Positions 11,788 to 25,074 of a stretch of 64,000 nt of DNA are shown one piece after another. Both the position numbers and the translations under genes were made by a program. The stretch is from Proales similis (taxonomy: Eukaryota; Rotifera; Eurotatoria; Ploima; Proalidae): positions 1,240,001 to 1,304,000 of the forward strand of contig JAGVRJ010000007.1 in the NCBI GenBank assembly GCA_019059635.1. Reading direction: 5' to 3'. A model generated the notes under the pieces. That model searched no databases, had not been told where the DNA came from, and was given only the letters and a program-made list of their open reading frames with translations. Each line of letters opens with the position of its first letter. The first letter of the stretch is position 1.

Positions 11788-12074
11788 CGCCCGAGGTTGC
11801 CTCGGCCTATCTCTTTAACGGGATGATCATTGAAAAGGACTTGCAAAGTTTCGAATGACAGTTTTAAAAGTGAATTGTAAAACCGCGTAGGATGGGTTTT
11901 CGCTCAAATGAATTTTGAGAAAGGGCTTAACGGAAGATTCTGAACTGCTCATGCATGAATAGGACAAAATCAGAGGCCTTGGGGTTCGAGCTTTTTTATG
12001 CATAAGTCGGATAACTCGTTGCGAGATAGCCGCATGCAACTTAGTTCACTATAATTTAAATTTGAGCAGCTCAA

Positions 12075-14961
12075 ATGAGTGAAGGCAGCGACGCCCAATC
12101 GACCAATGGCACCACCGGTGCCTCAAATGATCAAGTTGCTTCGCAGCCGTTCCTTGGTTTTGAAAATTTCAACGCTTTCTTCGAAGTAAGTAATCGATGG
12201 TTCAGATTTGCCATATGGTCAAATTGTAATCACTGCCTCCACTAGAACTTTTCCGGCCAAATCAAGAATCTGGTATCAGCCTCCTCTCGAGTGCCATTGA
12301 GACCTGACGAGTTCAACTATTACCTCTCGATTCCCTCGTTTGCCAAACACGCTGAGAATCAAAATGAAAAAATATTGACCACGTAAAGATTTGAAAATTT
12401 CCTTTTTCATTCCGATCTTAAAGTTAATCTCAAAAACTATGCCACAGAATATCAGAACTTCTGGTCGGCCAGGGAATGCGAAGAAGCGCAATCAATTCAA
12501 AGCGACTGGACGAAGATGAAAGAATGGATCTATTGATCGATTCAAACGATCAAATAATCGAAAAACTGGTATTTCAATAATCAAAACGCATCAATAAAGA
12601 ATTGCGCTTTACACTGCGCCCGTTTCTAAAAGGGTATTCAACTTGACGAATTACAAGGTCTGCGCAAAAAAACCGAGGTCGAGCTAAATTTGAGCGTTGG
12701 CTCGCTCAACACAACAAATAGGAACATCAGGACAAGCTGGAACAAAGATGTGGGCATTATTTTCTCCTTAAAAAGATTAGAAATGAAATTTGTGACCGTT
12801 GAATGTTCAGATTGGAATGGTGATCGATCGTAAAGAGTTGGCAAATACGCCACGCTCAAGCTCCATGCAAATCTTGAACAGGAGTGGCGAGTTCAAGGCT
12901 GTTCTGGTTAAGCCTCAGCTAAGCTTCCAAGACAAAGTTGACAATTCGTATTTGCCGTTCGTGCAAAAGATCAGAGAGAAGCCAAACGCGCTGCGAGAGC
13001 TTCCGGCCATATTTAAAAAGCTCGATGCCATAGAAATTAGCCAAAGCCTATTTGAAGAGCACACTGAACTGCTGGAGAATCCTTATTCGTATGAAATAGA
13101 CAACTTCCAGCCCGATGAGCAGATGGCTACCATTTCTTCACCAAACGCTGATTCTAAACCTGCTGATCTGGACGAATGCCCGTATCGATTTATTGACACC
13201 ACCGAAGACCTGATCTGGCTGTGCGAGCACTTGGGCAAGAGCAATCGAAAGCAGATAAAAGAAATTGCCGTCGATCTGGAGCATCACTCATACCGGTCTT
13301 ATCTGGGCTTTACTTGCCTGATGCAGATCTCAACCCGCGAGCAAGACTTTATCATCGACACAATAAAGCTTCGTTCTGAAATGAAGCGTCTAAATGAAAT
13401 ATTCACCGACTGGACTCTGTTGAAAGTGATGCACGGCGCCGACTTTGACATTGAATGGCTGCAGAAAGACTTCGGCATTTATGTGGTCAACATGTTCGAC
13501 ACGGGCCAGGCAGCGCGCATTCTTCAGTATCCGCACTATTCGCTCAGCTATTTGCTGCAGAGATTTTGCGCGGTGACTGCTCAGAAACAATACCAGCTGG
13601 CCGACTGGCGTCAGCGACCCCTTGCTCCCGAACTGATCAAGTATGCCAGAGAAGACACACACTACTTGCTCCATATATTCGATCGCCTGTGCAATGAGCT
13701 AAGCAGCCAGACTTCAAGTCAGACCAGTTTGAATGAGATAAGCTCGGTCTCTTTGGTCTTTCAGAAGAGCAAACTTATTTGCAGAAAAGTTTACCGAAAG
13801 CCAAGTCTCTACTCAAAAGGCTTCATAAACATGTGTCAATACAATCCCCATCTAAACGCCAAGCAAATAAAGGCACTGCACGATTTGTATAGGTGGCGAG
13901 ATCGAGTTGCGCGTGAAGCAGACGAGAGCTGTGAGTATGTGCTTAAGAACCATCAGCTGTTGAAAATAGCCGAACTCTTGCCGAGAGAAATTTACGGCAT
14001 CTTGGCTCTTTGCAATCCGATATCGCCCATGCTCGAGTCCAATGTCCATGAGGTATTGGAGCTGATCAAAAAGGCGCGCGATTACAGCGGCACAGTGAGC
14101 TCAATTCAGTTGGCGCTCGGAATGAACGATAGCGAAATCAAACTCGACTCTCTAATCAGTAAATCAGACTCTGTTGGCTGCCATGTCGGCTCAGCGCAAT
14201 CAGAAGCGATGGTCATGCAATCAATATCGGCTGCGACAAATTACGATCCTGACAACGTTCTCAACTGTCCACACGATCTGAGACACAGAGGCGAAGACGA
14301 AGACGAAGCGGACGCTTCAATGCCTGACTTGGCTAAATTAAACTTTGATCAGTTGCTTATCAAGCCAAAACGTGAATCAGAGCCCGAGTCACGGCCCAGC
14401 TTATTCCTTAGCAAAAAAAGCCATCAAATGAACTCGATATTCGAGAGTCATTACGAATCTCGACAAAAGCTCGTCGAACGAGTCGAAATGATTAAAAGCA
14501 AGATCACGAATCCATTCGCCATGTTTTTACCCATCAAACTCAGACCGGTAAATTTCGATGCATCTAAATGGGTTCTGCTGAAGAAGGCCGAAGTGAAGGC
14601 CGAGCCAGAGCAATCTTCGGCAGAACAAGCTCAAGTGACAAAGGCGTCAGATCACAATGTTAACATGATTCCGTTGAAGCAAATAGCGCGCGCCGAAGGC
14701 TCTGGCCGAGCTAAAAAGCGTCACGAGAAAGAGGCCGCGTATCAGCAAATGATTGCCAACTACAACGCTAAAGCAGAAAATGTTGAAGAGCGTCTGGGCG
14801 ACGCACCTCAGTTTGATTACAATCAAGATCCCAACGAGCTATTTAAGAAAATCGAAAAGGCTCTGCCTAGTCGTCAGTCAAACTCAAAATTTAGCCGAGG
14901 TTCAGTGAATAAGCGAAAAATCCGAAGCAACAAGAGCTTGAGCTATTCCAAGACCAAATAA
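12075..14961 (+). CDS. EXOSC10: Exosome RNase EXOSC10 (Rrp6)
   Basis: Exons 12075-12185, 12246-12382, 12448-12568, 12633-12749 and 12811-14961 give 878 residues, close to the human length (885). The N-terminal PMC2NT domain, which binds the exosome cofactor, spans exons 2-4 (VPLRPDEFNYYLSIPSFAKH). The DEDD exonuclease domain follows: EIAVDLEHHSYRSYLGFTCL (motif I, D and E), MHGADFDIEWLQKDFGIYVV (motif II) and YAREDTHYLLHIF (motif III, Y and D). An HRDC domain (QIKALHDLYRWRDRVAREAD) comes next, then a long basic tail. The enzyme trims rRNA, snoRNA and other RNAs in the nucleus. All four introns are 60 to 65 bases. AATAAA lies about 27 bases after the stop. Confidence 0.95.
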
Positions 14962-15329
14962 GCTTCTCTTTCCCCAAACAGTTTCTGAATAAACCCTTGT
15001 TGGCATGAAAATGCAAGCTGCTTTCTCTTTCTTCCTCTAGCAGGCAGAGTTGTGTAAAATACGTCCAAAATCGATGCATGATCAGTCGATCTTGGTTGAG
15101 GAACAGAAAAGGGTGCTGATTACCAGGACGAGTGCTTCGGCTATTTACAAAAAGTTGATTGACAAGTCAATTATGAATGCGTTGAAAAATTCCTCATTAT
15201 CCGTCATGTCTTGATAGGAAAAAGTTTTGCAATGGTCCAAGAGTACAAGTCAAGTAAAAAGCTTGTCGACTGCGAATGCAGCTGTCATCAGCCTCTGTTT
15301 CCAATTAAAGACGCGCATTAACTATTTAT
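14962..15329. other. Intergenic stretch with a possible small coding exon
   Basis: Contains the EXOSC10 poly(A) signal (14988-14993). After an acceptor-like CTAG near 15042 there is an open frame of about 57 codons, including MHDQSILVEEQKRVLITRTS from 15075. I do not recognise it and cannot link it to another exon, so it is not called as a gene. Confidence 0.3.
14988..14993 (+). terminator. Poly(A) signal AATAAA of EXOSC10
   Basis: AATAAA 27 bases after the EXOSC10 stop codon, the usual placement for a 3' end in a compact genome. Confidence 0.5.
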
Positions 15330-15924
15330 ATGTTCGCTCGCAATCTAGTGCTCATAAATAAACTATTGCCGAGTCAGTCGAGTCGTATTGTAAGCTACTT
15401 AAGCACCAGTTGTAGTCTATCGAAGAAAATGGTAGGCGACAAGTTCACGTTCGATTCGAGCTTTTCGCTTTTTTCTCAAAATCTCAAAACAAAGGCGACG
15501 TCAGTATCAAGGGAGCTACTTAACGAGGAGAGCCGCAAAACTCTGCTCGAACCACTGATTCAAAGTGGCTGGACTGTTACTCAAGGACGTGATGCACTCT
15601 ACAAAGAGTACAAATTCAAAGATTTCAATGAGGTAGGCTTTCTGGCTTCGATCTCAACATAAGAGTCAGCCGCTTTCAACTTATCGTAGGCGTTCGCTTT
15701 CATGAGCCGAATCGCTCTGCTGGCCGAAAAGCATGACCATCATCCAGAATGGTTCAACGTCTACAACAAGGTAAAATATTTCGACTTGACAGCTCTAAAC
15801 CGGTTGAAATCAGTTCGAAATTGAATAGGTTCAAGTGACCTTCAGTACTCACACTGCCAATGGAATTAGTGAACTAGATGTTAAATTTGCAACGTTTGCC
15901 GAAAGCATTTCAAAAAAACTTTGA
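15330..15924 (+). CDS. PCBD1: Pterin-4a-carbinolamine dehydratase (PCBD/DCoH)
   Basis: Exons 15330-15632, 15690-15770 and 15829-15924 give 159 residues. The DCoH domain is clear: [40 protein letters not shown] and [20 protein letters not shown]. The HDHHPEW motif holds the active-site histidines. The enzyme dehydrates 4a-hydroxytetrahydrobiopterin formed by aromatic amino acid hydroxylases, and also acts as an HNF1 dimerisation cofactor in vertebrates. Animal PCBD is usually about 104 residues; the extra 33 at the start ([20 protein letters not shown]) are basic and look like a mitochondrial leader. An inner ATG at 15429 (MVGDKF) could give a cytosolic form. PCBD1 versus PCBD2 cannot be settled here. 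Confidence 0.88.
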
Positions 15925-16031
15925 ATTAGATAATGAGCTTCTGCTACATGCCTACCGACAGCAGGTTTAGTAGCAGGTCTGAACGCAAAATAAAAATTAG
16001 TCTTTCGATACTCGTTTTTTTGCCGGAAACA

Positions 16032-16594
16032 ATGAAAACACCTGAGGTGGAAGAGATCGACGTATTCCGCAACTCGCCATTGCGATTCATGGGTGCGTCA
16101 ATAAGAATGCGTTTGGAGCTGAGTTGTGCTTTATCGCTAATCTTGTCTGTTAAGGCTATGCAAACGAAGTTGGTGAAAGCTTTCGTTCACTAGTGCATCT
16201 CAACTGGGTTCGCGCTTCCTACGTCGTGTCTTTCGGCTATGTGTTTGCGGACGTGGCGCACAAAACTCAAAGGCGATACTTAAAAGAAAAGAGCGCCAAT
16301 GACCCACAGGCGAGCACTCATGCGGTCAAGACCGGTGTTGACTGCCTGTTGTGGCAAACATTTGCAAGTGTCCTTGTACCCGGATACACCATAAATCGCA
16401 TATGTGCATTGTCTTCGTTTGCAATTAGGAAATCTGCGGGTCCGAATTCGCTGAGAGTCGGCCGATGGATTACCACCGCTATTGGACTGGGCTGCATCCC
16501 GCTCATTGTCCACCCGATCGACCACCTCATTCATCTAGTGATGGATAAATCAGTTAGACCTGCTCTTGGCATTGAACCTCATTTAAAAAACTAA
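16032..16594 (+). CDS. MTFP1: Mitochondrial fission process protein 1
   Basis: Exons 16032-16092 and 16155-16594 give 166 residues, the same length as human MTFP1. Matching segments are RFMGYANEVGESFRSLV, SYVVSFGYVFADVAHKTQRR, WQTFASVLVPGYTINRICAL and TTAIGLGCIPLIVHPIDHLI. MTFP1 (MTP18) is an inner mitochondrial membrane protein involved in fission. The intron, 62 bases, splits the glycine codon after FM. The gene begins about 107 bases after the PCBD stop on the same strand, one of several very tight same-strand pairs here. Confidence 0.9.
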
Positions 16595-16827
16595 ATTCTC
16601 ATTTTTCTGATCTTTCCAGAAGTTTAACTTTTGCATTTTGTTAGGAGACAATAAAAAGGACCTAGCGCCCGAAGATTGCGTCGAGAAAAATTTTAAAAGA
16701 ATTGGCGGCTTGGCCGGCATTTATCTGTTATGAATTGAATTCAATTTAAACGAAGTTCGAGTCCACAAATGACCTCTGTTCTTCTGTAATAGACACACGA
16801 TGGAGATCCGACGTTGGGCTGTGTGCC

Positions 16828-19161
<2,334 letters not shown>

Positions 19162-20218
19162 TCTAAAACGACACACATTTTATTCATTTATCTTCAACTC
19201 GGGAACAAAGAATTAGAAACTCAGGTCAAAACCTCACAGTTGCTTGCCGTCATTTCAAATCTCCATTCGAATTTAAACCTCAATTCATCTTTTGCTGATT
19301 GAGTTGGCCGATTGAATTATGAACAGTTCACCTTCTCTCAACATGCTCTCAGCTTTTGCCAATTTGTGTAGACTGGCCTTTAAATTAACTTGTCTTCTGA
19401 ATAATGAGATTTTTCCATTTTAACTATTTTCTTTCTCTGTCTCTATTTCTATACCATTGAGTTAACCAAGGTGGATTTTTTAGGGATTGAACAAAGCTTT
19501 AACTTAGAAAAAAGAGCCTGAGAAAATCTATCCTTTATTTTAATTGTTCCATTTCCTCGAAACCAATCTCACTTAACATCTTTTTTTTTCAAAATCAACT
19601 GTTGGAATTCAACTAAGCTTTTACTCTTTTTGAATTTTTTTTTGGATAATCGAATTTCCGAGCCTAATAATCTAATGGAAAATTGCTTTTTTAATCGATT
19701 ATTTAACAATCAGAGCAAATTAACACAATTGAAGAGATAGTGAGGTTCAGTTTGGGTGGGTACTTCTTATTGTAAATTCAACAAGATTGGTGCCTCAAAA
19801 ATGTATTTGTTCATGGAGCGTGTATTTTTTCAAGATTCTGCTCACCCTAAACGATTTCAACGCAGACTGGAATGGCTTGATGGCGCATTTGGCATTCATA
19901 TTCCTAATGCGGCTCTTTTGTTGTTTGATGACATCTTTGCTTTCAAAACCGTGTCAGCGTTAGCGACTGAAAAAGCATTATCAATGATTGTTTAGGTTCG
20001 ACTTCGACGTGATTTTCTCTGGTTTTCTTCTCTTTCTAGCTTGATATTTTCTGTCTTAAGAGATAGACAAGCCAACACTAATAAGAAAATAATTCTAGTA
20101 AAAATTTCTAGTTTCTAGAAAAAATCCAGGAAAAATAATATTTTAGGCAAAAAGAATCAATCAAGATTCCTGTTACCTTCTTAGCCTAATATTTCTAAGA
20201 ATTGTCATATCAAACAGC
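19162..20218. other. AT-rich intergenic stretch with one half of an old duplication
   Basis: About 1 kb between PRPF4B (minus) and the first LRR gene (plus). Around 19815-19890 it resembles the sequence at 24727-24795 upstream of the second LRR gene (shared words AGCGTGT, TCTGCT and AGACTGGAATG). An 80-codon open frame (19756-19995) here has no recognised relatives. Confidence 0.55.
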
Positions 20219-22045
20219 ATGCTATATTTCAATTCAATTTCAATCAAAAGGTGGGTTTACTTATTTTCTATTCTTTTTGTAAGTCGGGCCGACAAAATAA
20301 GCAAACCCGATTTTGGATGCTCGTGTGGTAAACAAGTTGGTTTATATATTCACTGTTTGTCACCTAGTAAAAATACAACAGAATTTCCAAACATTTGCAT
20401 TGAGAAAAGTAGAATTCCTGAGTCTTTTATCATGGTTTCAAACTACAACGTCAAGCTGTTTAAAGGTCTAAATATCTTTGGACCAAAGCATATTATCACT
20501 GGCTTGTATTTGAGAGAAAATCAGATAGAAAGGATTGAGGAAAACGCTCTAAGCGGCTTTAGTCATCTTAAAGTGTTGAGTTTAGTGCGAAATAGTTTGA
20601 TCTCGCTTGACAATCTTTTTGAAGGAAGCAACGGTACTTGCATTGAAATCACCGAACTTAGCAATCTACATCTGGATCACAATCAAATCCAACATGTGGA
20701 GTTCGAACACTTTCGATGTTTGTCGAAAAAAGGAACATTGATGCTGAGACTATCGAACAATCCGATCAAGAAGATCAAGAACGGAACATGGCGTCTATTG
20801 GATGAACTAACCGATCTTGAGTTGTCTCGGTGTGAAATAGAATTCATTGAGCCGGATGCTCTGCAAGGACTCGTCAGTCTGCGTACACTAGATTTGAAAT
20901 CAAACCGACTTTCGACGCTGCCTTCTGCTCTATTTTTGCCATGTTCTCGACTTGAGAAACTTTCTCTAAATGGAAACATGCTCAAGGCCCTCGACCAATA
21001 CACATTCGTCGGGCTTGAGAATCTCGGCTTCTTGGAAATCTCGAACAACAAACTAGAGTTTATTGGAAGTTTCTCCTTTGAGCCGACCCAGTTGCTTACG
21101 CTTGAATTTACTGGAAATGAGGTCAAAGTCATTGAAGCTAACGCTTTCATGGGCCTTGTGCATCTTGAGACGTTGGAATTGCATCACAATCAGCTAGAGC
21201 AACTCGTCAACAATGTTTTCTATGGGCTGAGTAAATTGATATGGCTAGATCTAGGACATAACTCGATTAGCCTGATAGAATCAGAAGTATTTAAACCTTT
21301 GATAAGCGTACAAAGAATCTTTTTAAACTCAAACAGACTCAGCCGAATTGATCCTACCATGTTCCGAGGTCTCAGCTTCCTAAAACAAATCAACCTGTCT
21401 AATAACTCGATCGAGCAAATCGACCGTTATCTATTCGAAACCAATAACCAGCTCTTATACCTTGATTTGTCTTCAAACACAATCAGAGAGTTGGTGGATG
21501 AAACATTGCGCGGTCTTGGAGCACTTGAAGTGCTCGATCTGGCTTATAATGAAATCAACTGGATCGAGAAGAATGCTTTTGCGCCCTGTAAAAACTTGAC
21601 TCGACTAGATTTAACAAACAATAAGCTCAAGAAAATTGATTCATTTCTTCTTAAACAACAGCTGTCCCTCATAGATATTTTTCTTGAAAACAATCCAATC
21701 AAGTCGATCGAGGTGGATTCGTTCAAGAGTCTTATTTCTATAAAGAAAATTTACATAAACCTCGAGCAGATCGAGAGCGACCATGAGCTATGCCTACTCA
21801 AGTACCACCTTCATCCCTTACTGGTGCGTCTGTTGTATAACACAGTGCCTTTGCTTGACACCATGCTCTTCATCTCCGCGACAGCCTCGTTCGAAGATCG
21901 CCGCACTTGCGAGCTCTCCATGCTGCTCTTGCGGCACCACGCGCTGTTCAATCTCCACCTTCAGTCGCTGAGAAACGAGTTCGAAATTCACTGTTTCAAC
22001 CAGCAAGTGTTGGACGGTTCTTATGATCTTGGAATGCTTTGCTGA
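20219..22045 (+). CDS. Secreted leucine-rich repeat protein, copy 1
   Basis: One exon, 608 residues. A signal peptide (WVYLFSILFVSRA) leads into a short cysteine-containing region (FGCSCGKQVGLYIHC). About 16 LRRs of the typical extracellular 24-residue type follow (for example LRTLDLKSNRLSTLPSALFL and LEVLDLAYNEINWIEKNAFA) up to about residue 505. The last 100 residues (CLLKYHLHPLLVRLLYNTVP to LDGSYDLGMLC) form a helical, cysteine-bearing cap with no transmembrane span, so secretion is most likely. The function and ligand are unknown. The copy at 25075 has the same length. Residues 130-330 and the last 100 are almost the same in both, while the repeats between differ; no intron is needed in either. 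Confidence 0.82.
   Translation: MLYFNSISIKRWVYLFSILFVSRADKISKPDFGCSCGKQVGLYIHCLSPSKNTTEFPNICIEKSRIPESFIMVSNYNVKLFKGLNIFGPKHIITGLYLRENQIERIEENALSGFSHLKVLSLVRNSLISLDNLFEGSNGTCIEITELSNLHLDHNQIQHVEFEHFRCLSKKGTLMLRLSNNPIKKIKNGTWRLLDELTDLELSRCEIEFIEPDALQGLVSLRTLDLKSNRLSTLPSALFLPCSRLEKLSLNGNMLKALDQYTFVGLENLGFLEISNNKLEFIGSFSFEPTQLLTLEFTGNEVKVIEANAFMGLVHLETLELHHNQLEQLVNNVFYGLSKLIWLDLGHNSISLIESEVFKPLISVQRIFLNSNRLSRIDPTMFRGLSFLKQINLSNNSIEQIDRYLFETNNQLLYLDLSSNTIRELVDETLRGLGALEVLDLAYNEINWIEKNAFAPCKNLTRLDLTNNKLKKIDSFLLKQQLSLIDIFLENNPIKSIEVDSFKSLISIKKIYINLEQIESDHELCLLKYHLHPLLVRLLYNTVPLLDTMLFISATASFEDRRTCELSMLLLRHHALFNLHLQSLRNEFEIHCFNQQVLDGSYDLGMLC
20605..21220 (+). repeat. Near-identical block shared with 25461-26076
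   Basis: Long runs match the second LRR gene at an offset of 4,856 bases, for example from GAAGGAAGCAACGGTACTTG onward. A short divergent patch interrupts it near 20805-20870 (ACCGATCTTGAG versus GCCTACCTCTAT). Synonymous sites are also identical in the matching runs, which points to recent duplication or gene conversion. Confidence 0.8.
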
Positions 22046-22543
22046 TTGTTTGTTGTTTGTCTTTACTCTTACTTGACGAGTTCTTTCAGCTGACTAATCT
22101 ATTTAATCCATTTATTTTCCATTAGTGTTGTTTTTGCTTGGTAGAGCGAGAACAAAAACACATTTGAAAACGTAAGAGTTATTTAAACGGGACTAGAAAC
22201 CTACGATAAGAAGTGCATAAGCAAGGAATTGTTAGGGTAATTAAAAACCGCGGATAAGCAGCTAAGCGAGACATTTTGGGTGTAGAATTTGCTTGGAGAG
22301 ATGCTCTGTTAAGAGAAATCAGGAAATAGATCGCATAAAGCTCAGCTTACGGCAACTCATCATCACGTTGCCGAGAGGATTGGATCAAGTAGTCACAGAT
22401 CAAGTAGACACGCAGTAATGAAGAAATCATAAATGATCAAGATTTCAAACCTGGCCGAATAGAGCCGATTAAACGGTTACCATAGAAATATGAGTGTAAG
22501 CGTTAAATTGAGTGTGCAAAGCTTGGCAAGTTAGAGCTCTTGA
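22046..22543. other. Spacer between LRR gene 1 and the TIR-SAM gene
   Basis: No gene seen. It differs from the sequence right after LRR gene 2, so the near identity of the two LRR genes stops at or near the stop codon. Confidence 0.5.
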
Positions 22544-24578
22544 ATGTATCGAAAAGCTGCGCCTTCGGCTGACAAGAAAGCTGGTCCCAAGCTTTTCTTT
22601 AACTTCAAGACAGTATCTCACGACGCAGATCTCGTCAGGAGCGAGTTTGTGAAGTGCTCTCGCTATTTGCATGCAGTTGGCAGACCGGAAAGAATTCTGA
22701 AGGAGAGATGCGCCCATGAAGCGGTCGAGTTCATGCATGCGGCTTTACATTCCGTCAAGAATGCCAACATAAGCCGAGAACTGTTTGAGACCTCGCTACC
22801 GACGACAATGGTCTCTCTAATCAACTACTTCCACAATACACTTGAGACCTATAGAACTGAAGATCTCAGCGTCAGCTTTGGATTTTTCATAAAATTTTTC
22901 TATCGAATTGTTGCTTTAACTCTGCGCCTTACCGACCACTCTGGCTTCTTGTGCGAAAAATTTCAAGAGGCCGGTGCTGTGACTACTTTTCTCGATCTGA
23001 CTTCCAACCAACACCTGTGGGATATTCTGTACGACAAGATGCCAGCCGAGGCGGCTACCAAAAAGCATTCAGAGAAAATCATGAATGAAAACCTCCTTTG
23101 TCTTTTCAATTTGGGACGTGACTCGGACAACTATAAGGAAACGTGGAAGAACTGCAACGCGACCAGACGGCTGCTCGACCTCATGAAACAGCTCGATGAG
23201 GGTGAGAAGTTCAAGTCGTGGCAGAGTCTGATTTGCACCATAGTTGCCTTCACCGCGGTGGATGATGAACTCAGTTCAATTAACAACCTGGACCATGTCA
23301 TTCAGGTCAACGTGAATCAGCTGACTGCTTGTGTCAAGGAGCTAAGAAGCGACAACAAAAAGCGGTGTCACTTTCAACTGCGAGATAGAGAAGGAACTCA
23401 AGAGATCGTTTGTGCTTGGTACGAGGGCATCAAATCAAACCTGATTGAATGCTTGGACGGACTGTATCACTTGGCCATAAATGATTCAATCAAGAACGAT
23501 CTGTACCACAAGTTCGAGCTAAATGTACAGATAAAGACGATCATGAATCTGGGAAATGACGTTGAATGCGAAAATAGTGTAAAGCTTCTGTATCAACTGT
23601 GTTTCGATCGTCGCGTTGCCCAGGCAGTCAAACAGGACAGTGAACAAATGGAACTGCTCAAGACCAGGCAGAGCCAGTCTGACTCGAGAATCAAGAAGAA
23701 TTGCGACGGAATATTTTGGCTGATTGAGAACAAGACAAATGACCAGGTGGCGCCGAAAAGCAGGCCGACCGAGGGACACGCGGAAAAGTCCAACCAGCTG
23801 ATGATAAGCTATAACCGCGATAGCCGCGATATGTGTCTTCGCATTCGAGACGAGCTCGAGCAGAGAGGCTACCGCGTTTGGATCGATGTGAGTGATATTC
23901 ATGGTTCGAGTCTTGAGTCAATGGCTAATGCCATCGAGACGAGCTCCTGCATTCTGATTTGCATGACAGAGAAGTACAAGCAGAGCTCCAACTGCCGCGC
24001 TGAGGCAGAGTACTCATTTCAGCTCAACAAGCCGATAATTCCTCTTATAATGCAGGCTGGTTATAAGCCAGACGGCTGGCTAGGTAAGGGACTTGGGCCC
24101 AGTTTGGTCAACCGCTTCGTTTTGCCGTGCTCATCTGAGCCTGGCCGATTTTGTTTCGTAACTAATCGGCATTTCTTTTCAAGGAATTGTACTCGGTTCG
24201 AAGATATTTGTCAACTTCGCAAAATATGAGTTCGACGAGTGCATTCGGCGCCTCTTGGCTGAGATTCGCGCTTTTGAACAGACAAATGATGAAAAGCCCA
24301 CTAAAGGCGATGAAGGAAGCGGCGAGGAGATGAAACCGGCTTTGGCTGGCATTGAATCTTGGACTGTTGACCAGGTCGAGGAGTGGTTCGTGAGAAATCA
24401 ACTCAATTTAAATATTTTCCGCCAACTCAGCCCATGCAATGGCCAGCTTCTATTTCAGCTCAGGCGTCTGATTGACTGTGCGCCCGAGTTTTTGTTTCAC
24501 TCGCTGGCGCTCGAGACTAGGGTGAACCTGCGCGACTTGACACGATTTTCGTACGAATTGAATAAAGCGTTCAGATAA
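22544..24578 (+). CDS. ARM-TIR-SAM protein
   Basis: Exons 22544-24083 and 24184-24578 give 644 residues. An ARM-like helical region (to about residue 410, with LYHLAINDSIKNDLYHKFEL and SVKLLYQLCFD) precedes the TIR: NQLMISYNRDSRDMCLRIRD, YRVWIDVSDIHGSSLESMAN and YKQSSNCRAEAEYSFQLNKP, with the catalytic-like glutamate kept. Exon 2 completes the TIR (VLGSKIFVNFAKYEF) and adds a SAM-like domain (IESWTVDQVEEWFVRNQLNL). SAM domains assemble SARM1 into rings, but SARM1 is ordered ARM-SAM-SAM-TIR; here SAM comes last. The intron lies four bases later than in the other TIR genes (after TGG CTA G), a slid site. The 3' end has a decayed copy at 26945-27052. Confidence 0.87.
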
Positions 24579-25074
24579 GAGAAAAGACCCCGAGAAAGTG
24601 GTTCTTTCTTAAAATGGTTCTATCTCGAGTAAATTGACGCAATTTAAGAAGCAGTTGGGCTCCACTTGTTTGGCTTTCTCTTGATTCAGCAAGACTCGTT
24701 CTTTAAGCTTTTGTGTGCTCAAAGAGCGTGTTCTTTTGTGAAAAATCTGCTTATTTTAAAGCATTTTCACGAAGACTGGAATGTATTGAACGTGCATGAC
24801 AAATATTTGTTTCTCATTTTTAACGCAGTTCTTTTCCTTTTTGACACGGTTTTTGATTTCTATTAGATAAGCTCTCTTTCAGTCAACCATTCAAATCGGC
24901 GTTTTAATTTAATTTGCCTGTCATGCGAAATTAATATCAGGAAATGATTTCTATTAACACTATACGTGATTTCTTTTTGTTGTATGTTCCATATATCAAG
25001 CAACATTTCTATTAAAGTCTCAGTTTATGCTAACAGTCAGAAGCGTTCCCTTAAGAACAAAGAAACCAGAAAGA
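24579..25074. other. Spacer upstream of LRR gene 2 with old duplication
   Basis: No gene seen. About 24727-24795 resembles 19815-19890 upstream of LRR gene 1, so the duplicated unit included upstream flank as well as the LRR gene. Confidence 0.55.

Noticed and set aside
16193-16534. Minus-strand frames within MTFP1 exon 2
   Set aside because: Antisense shadows of a well-supported MTFP1 exon.
19756-19995. 80-codon plus-strand open frame upstream of LRR gene 1
   Set aside because: The related sequence upstream of LRR gene 2 is not open in a matching frame, so it is more likely duplicated non-coding flank.
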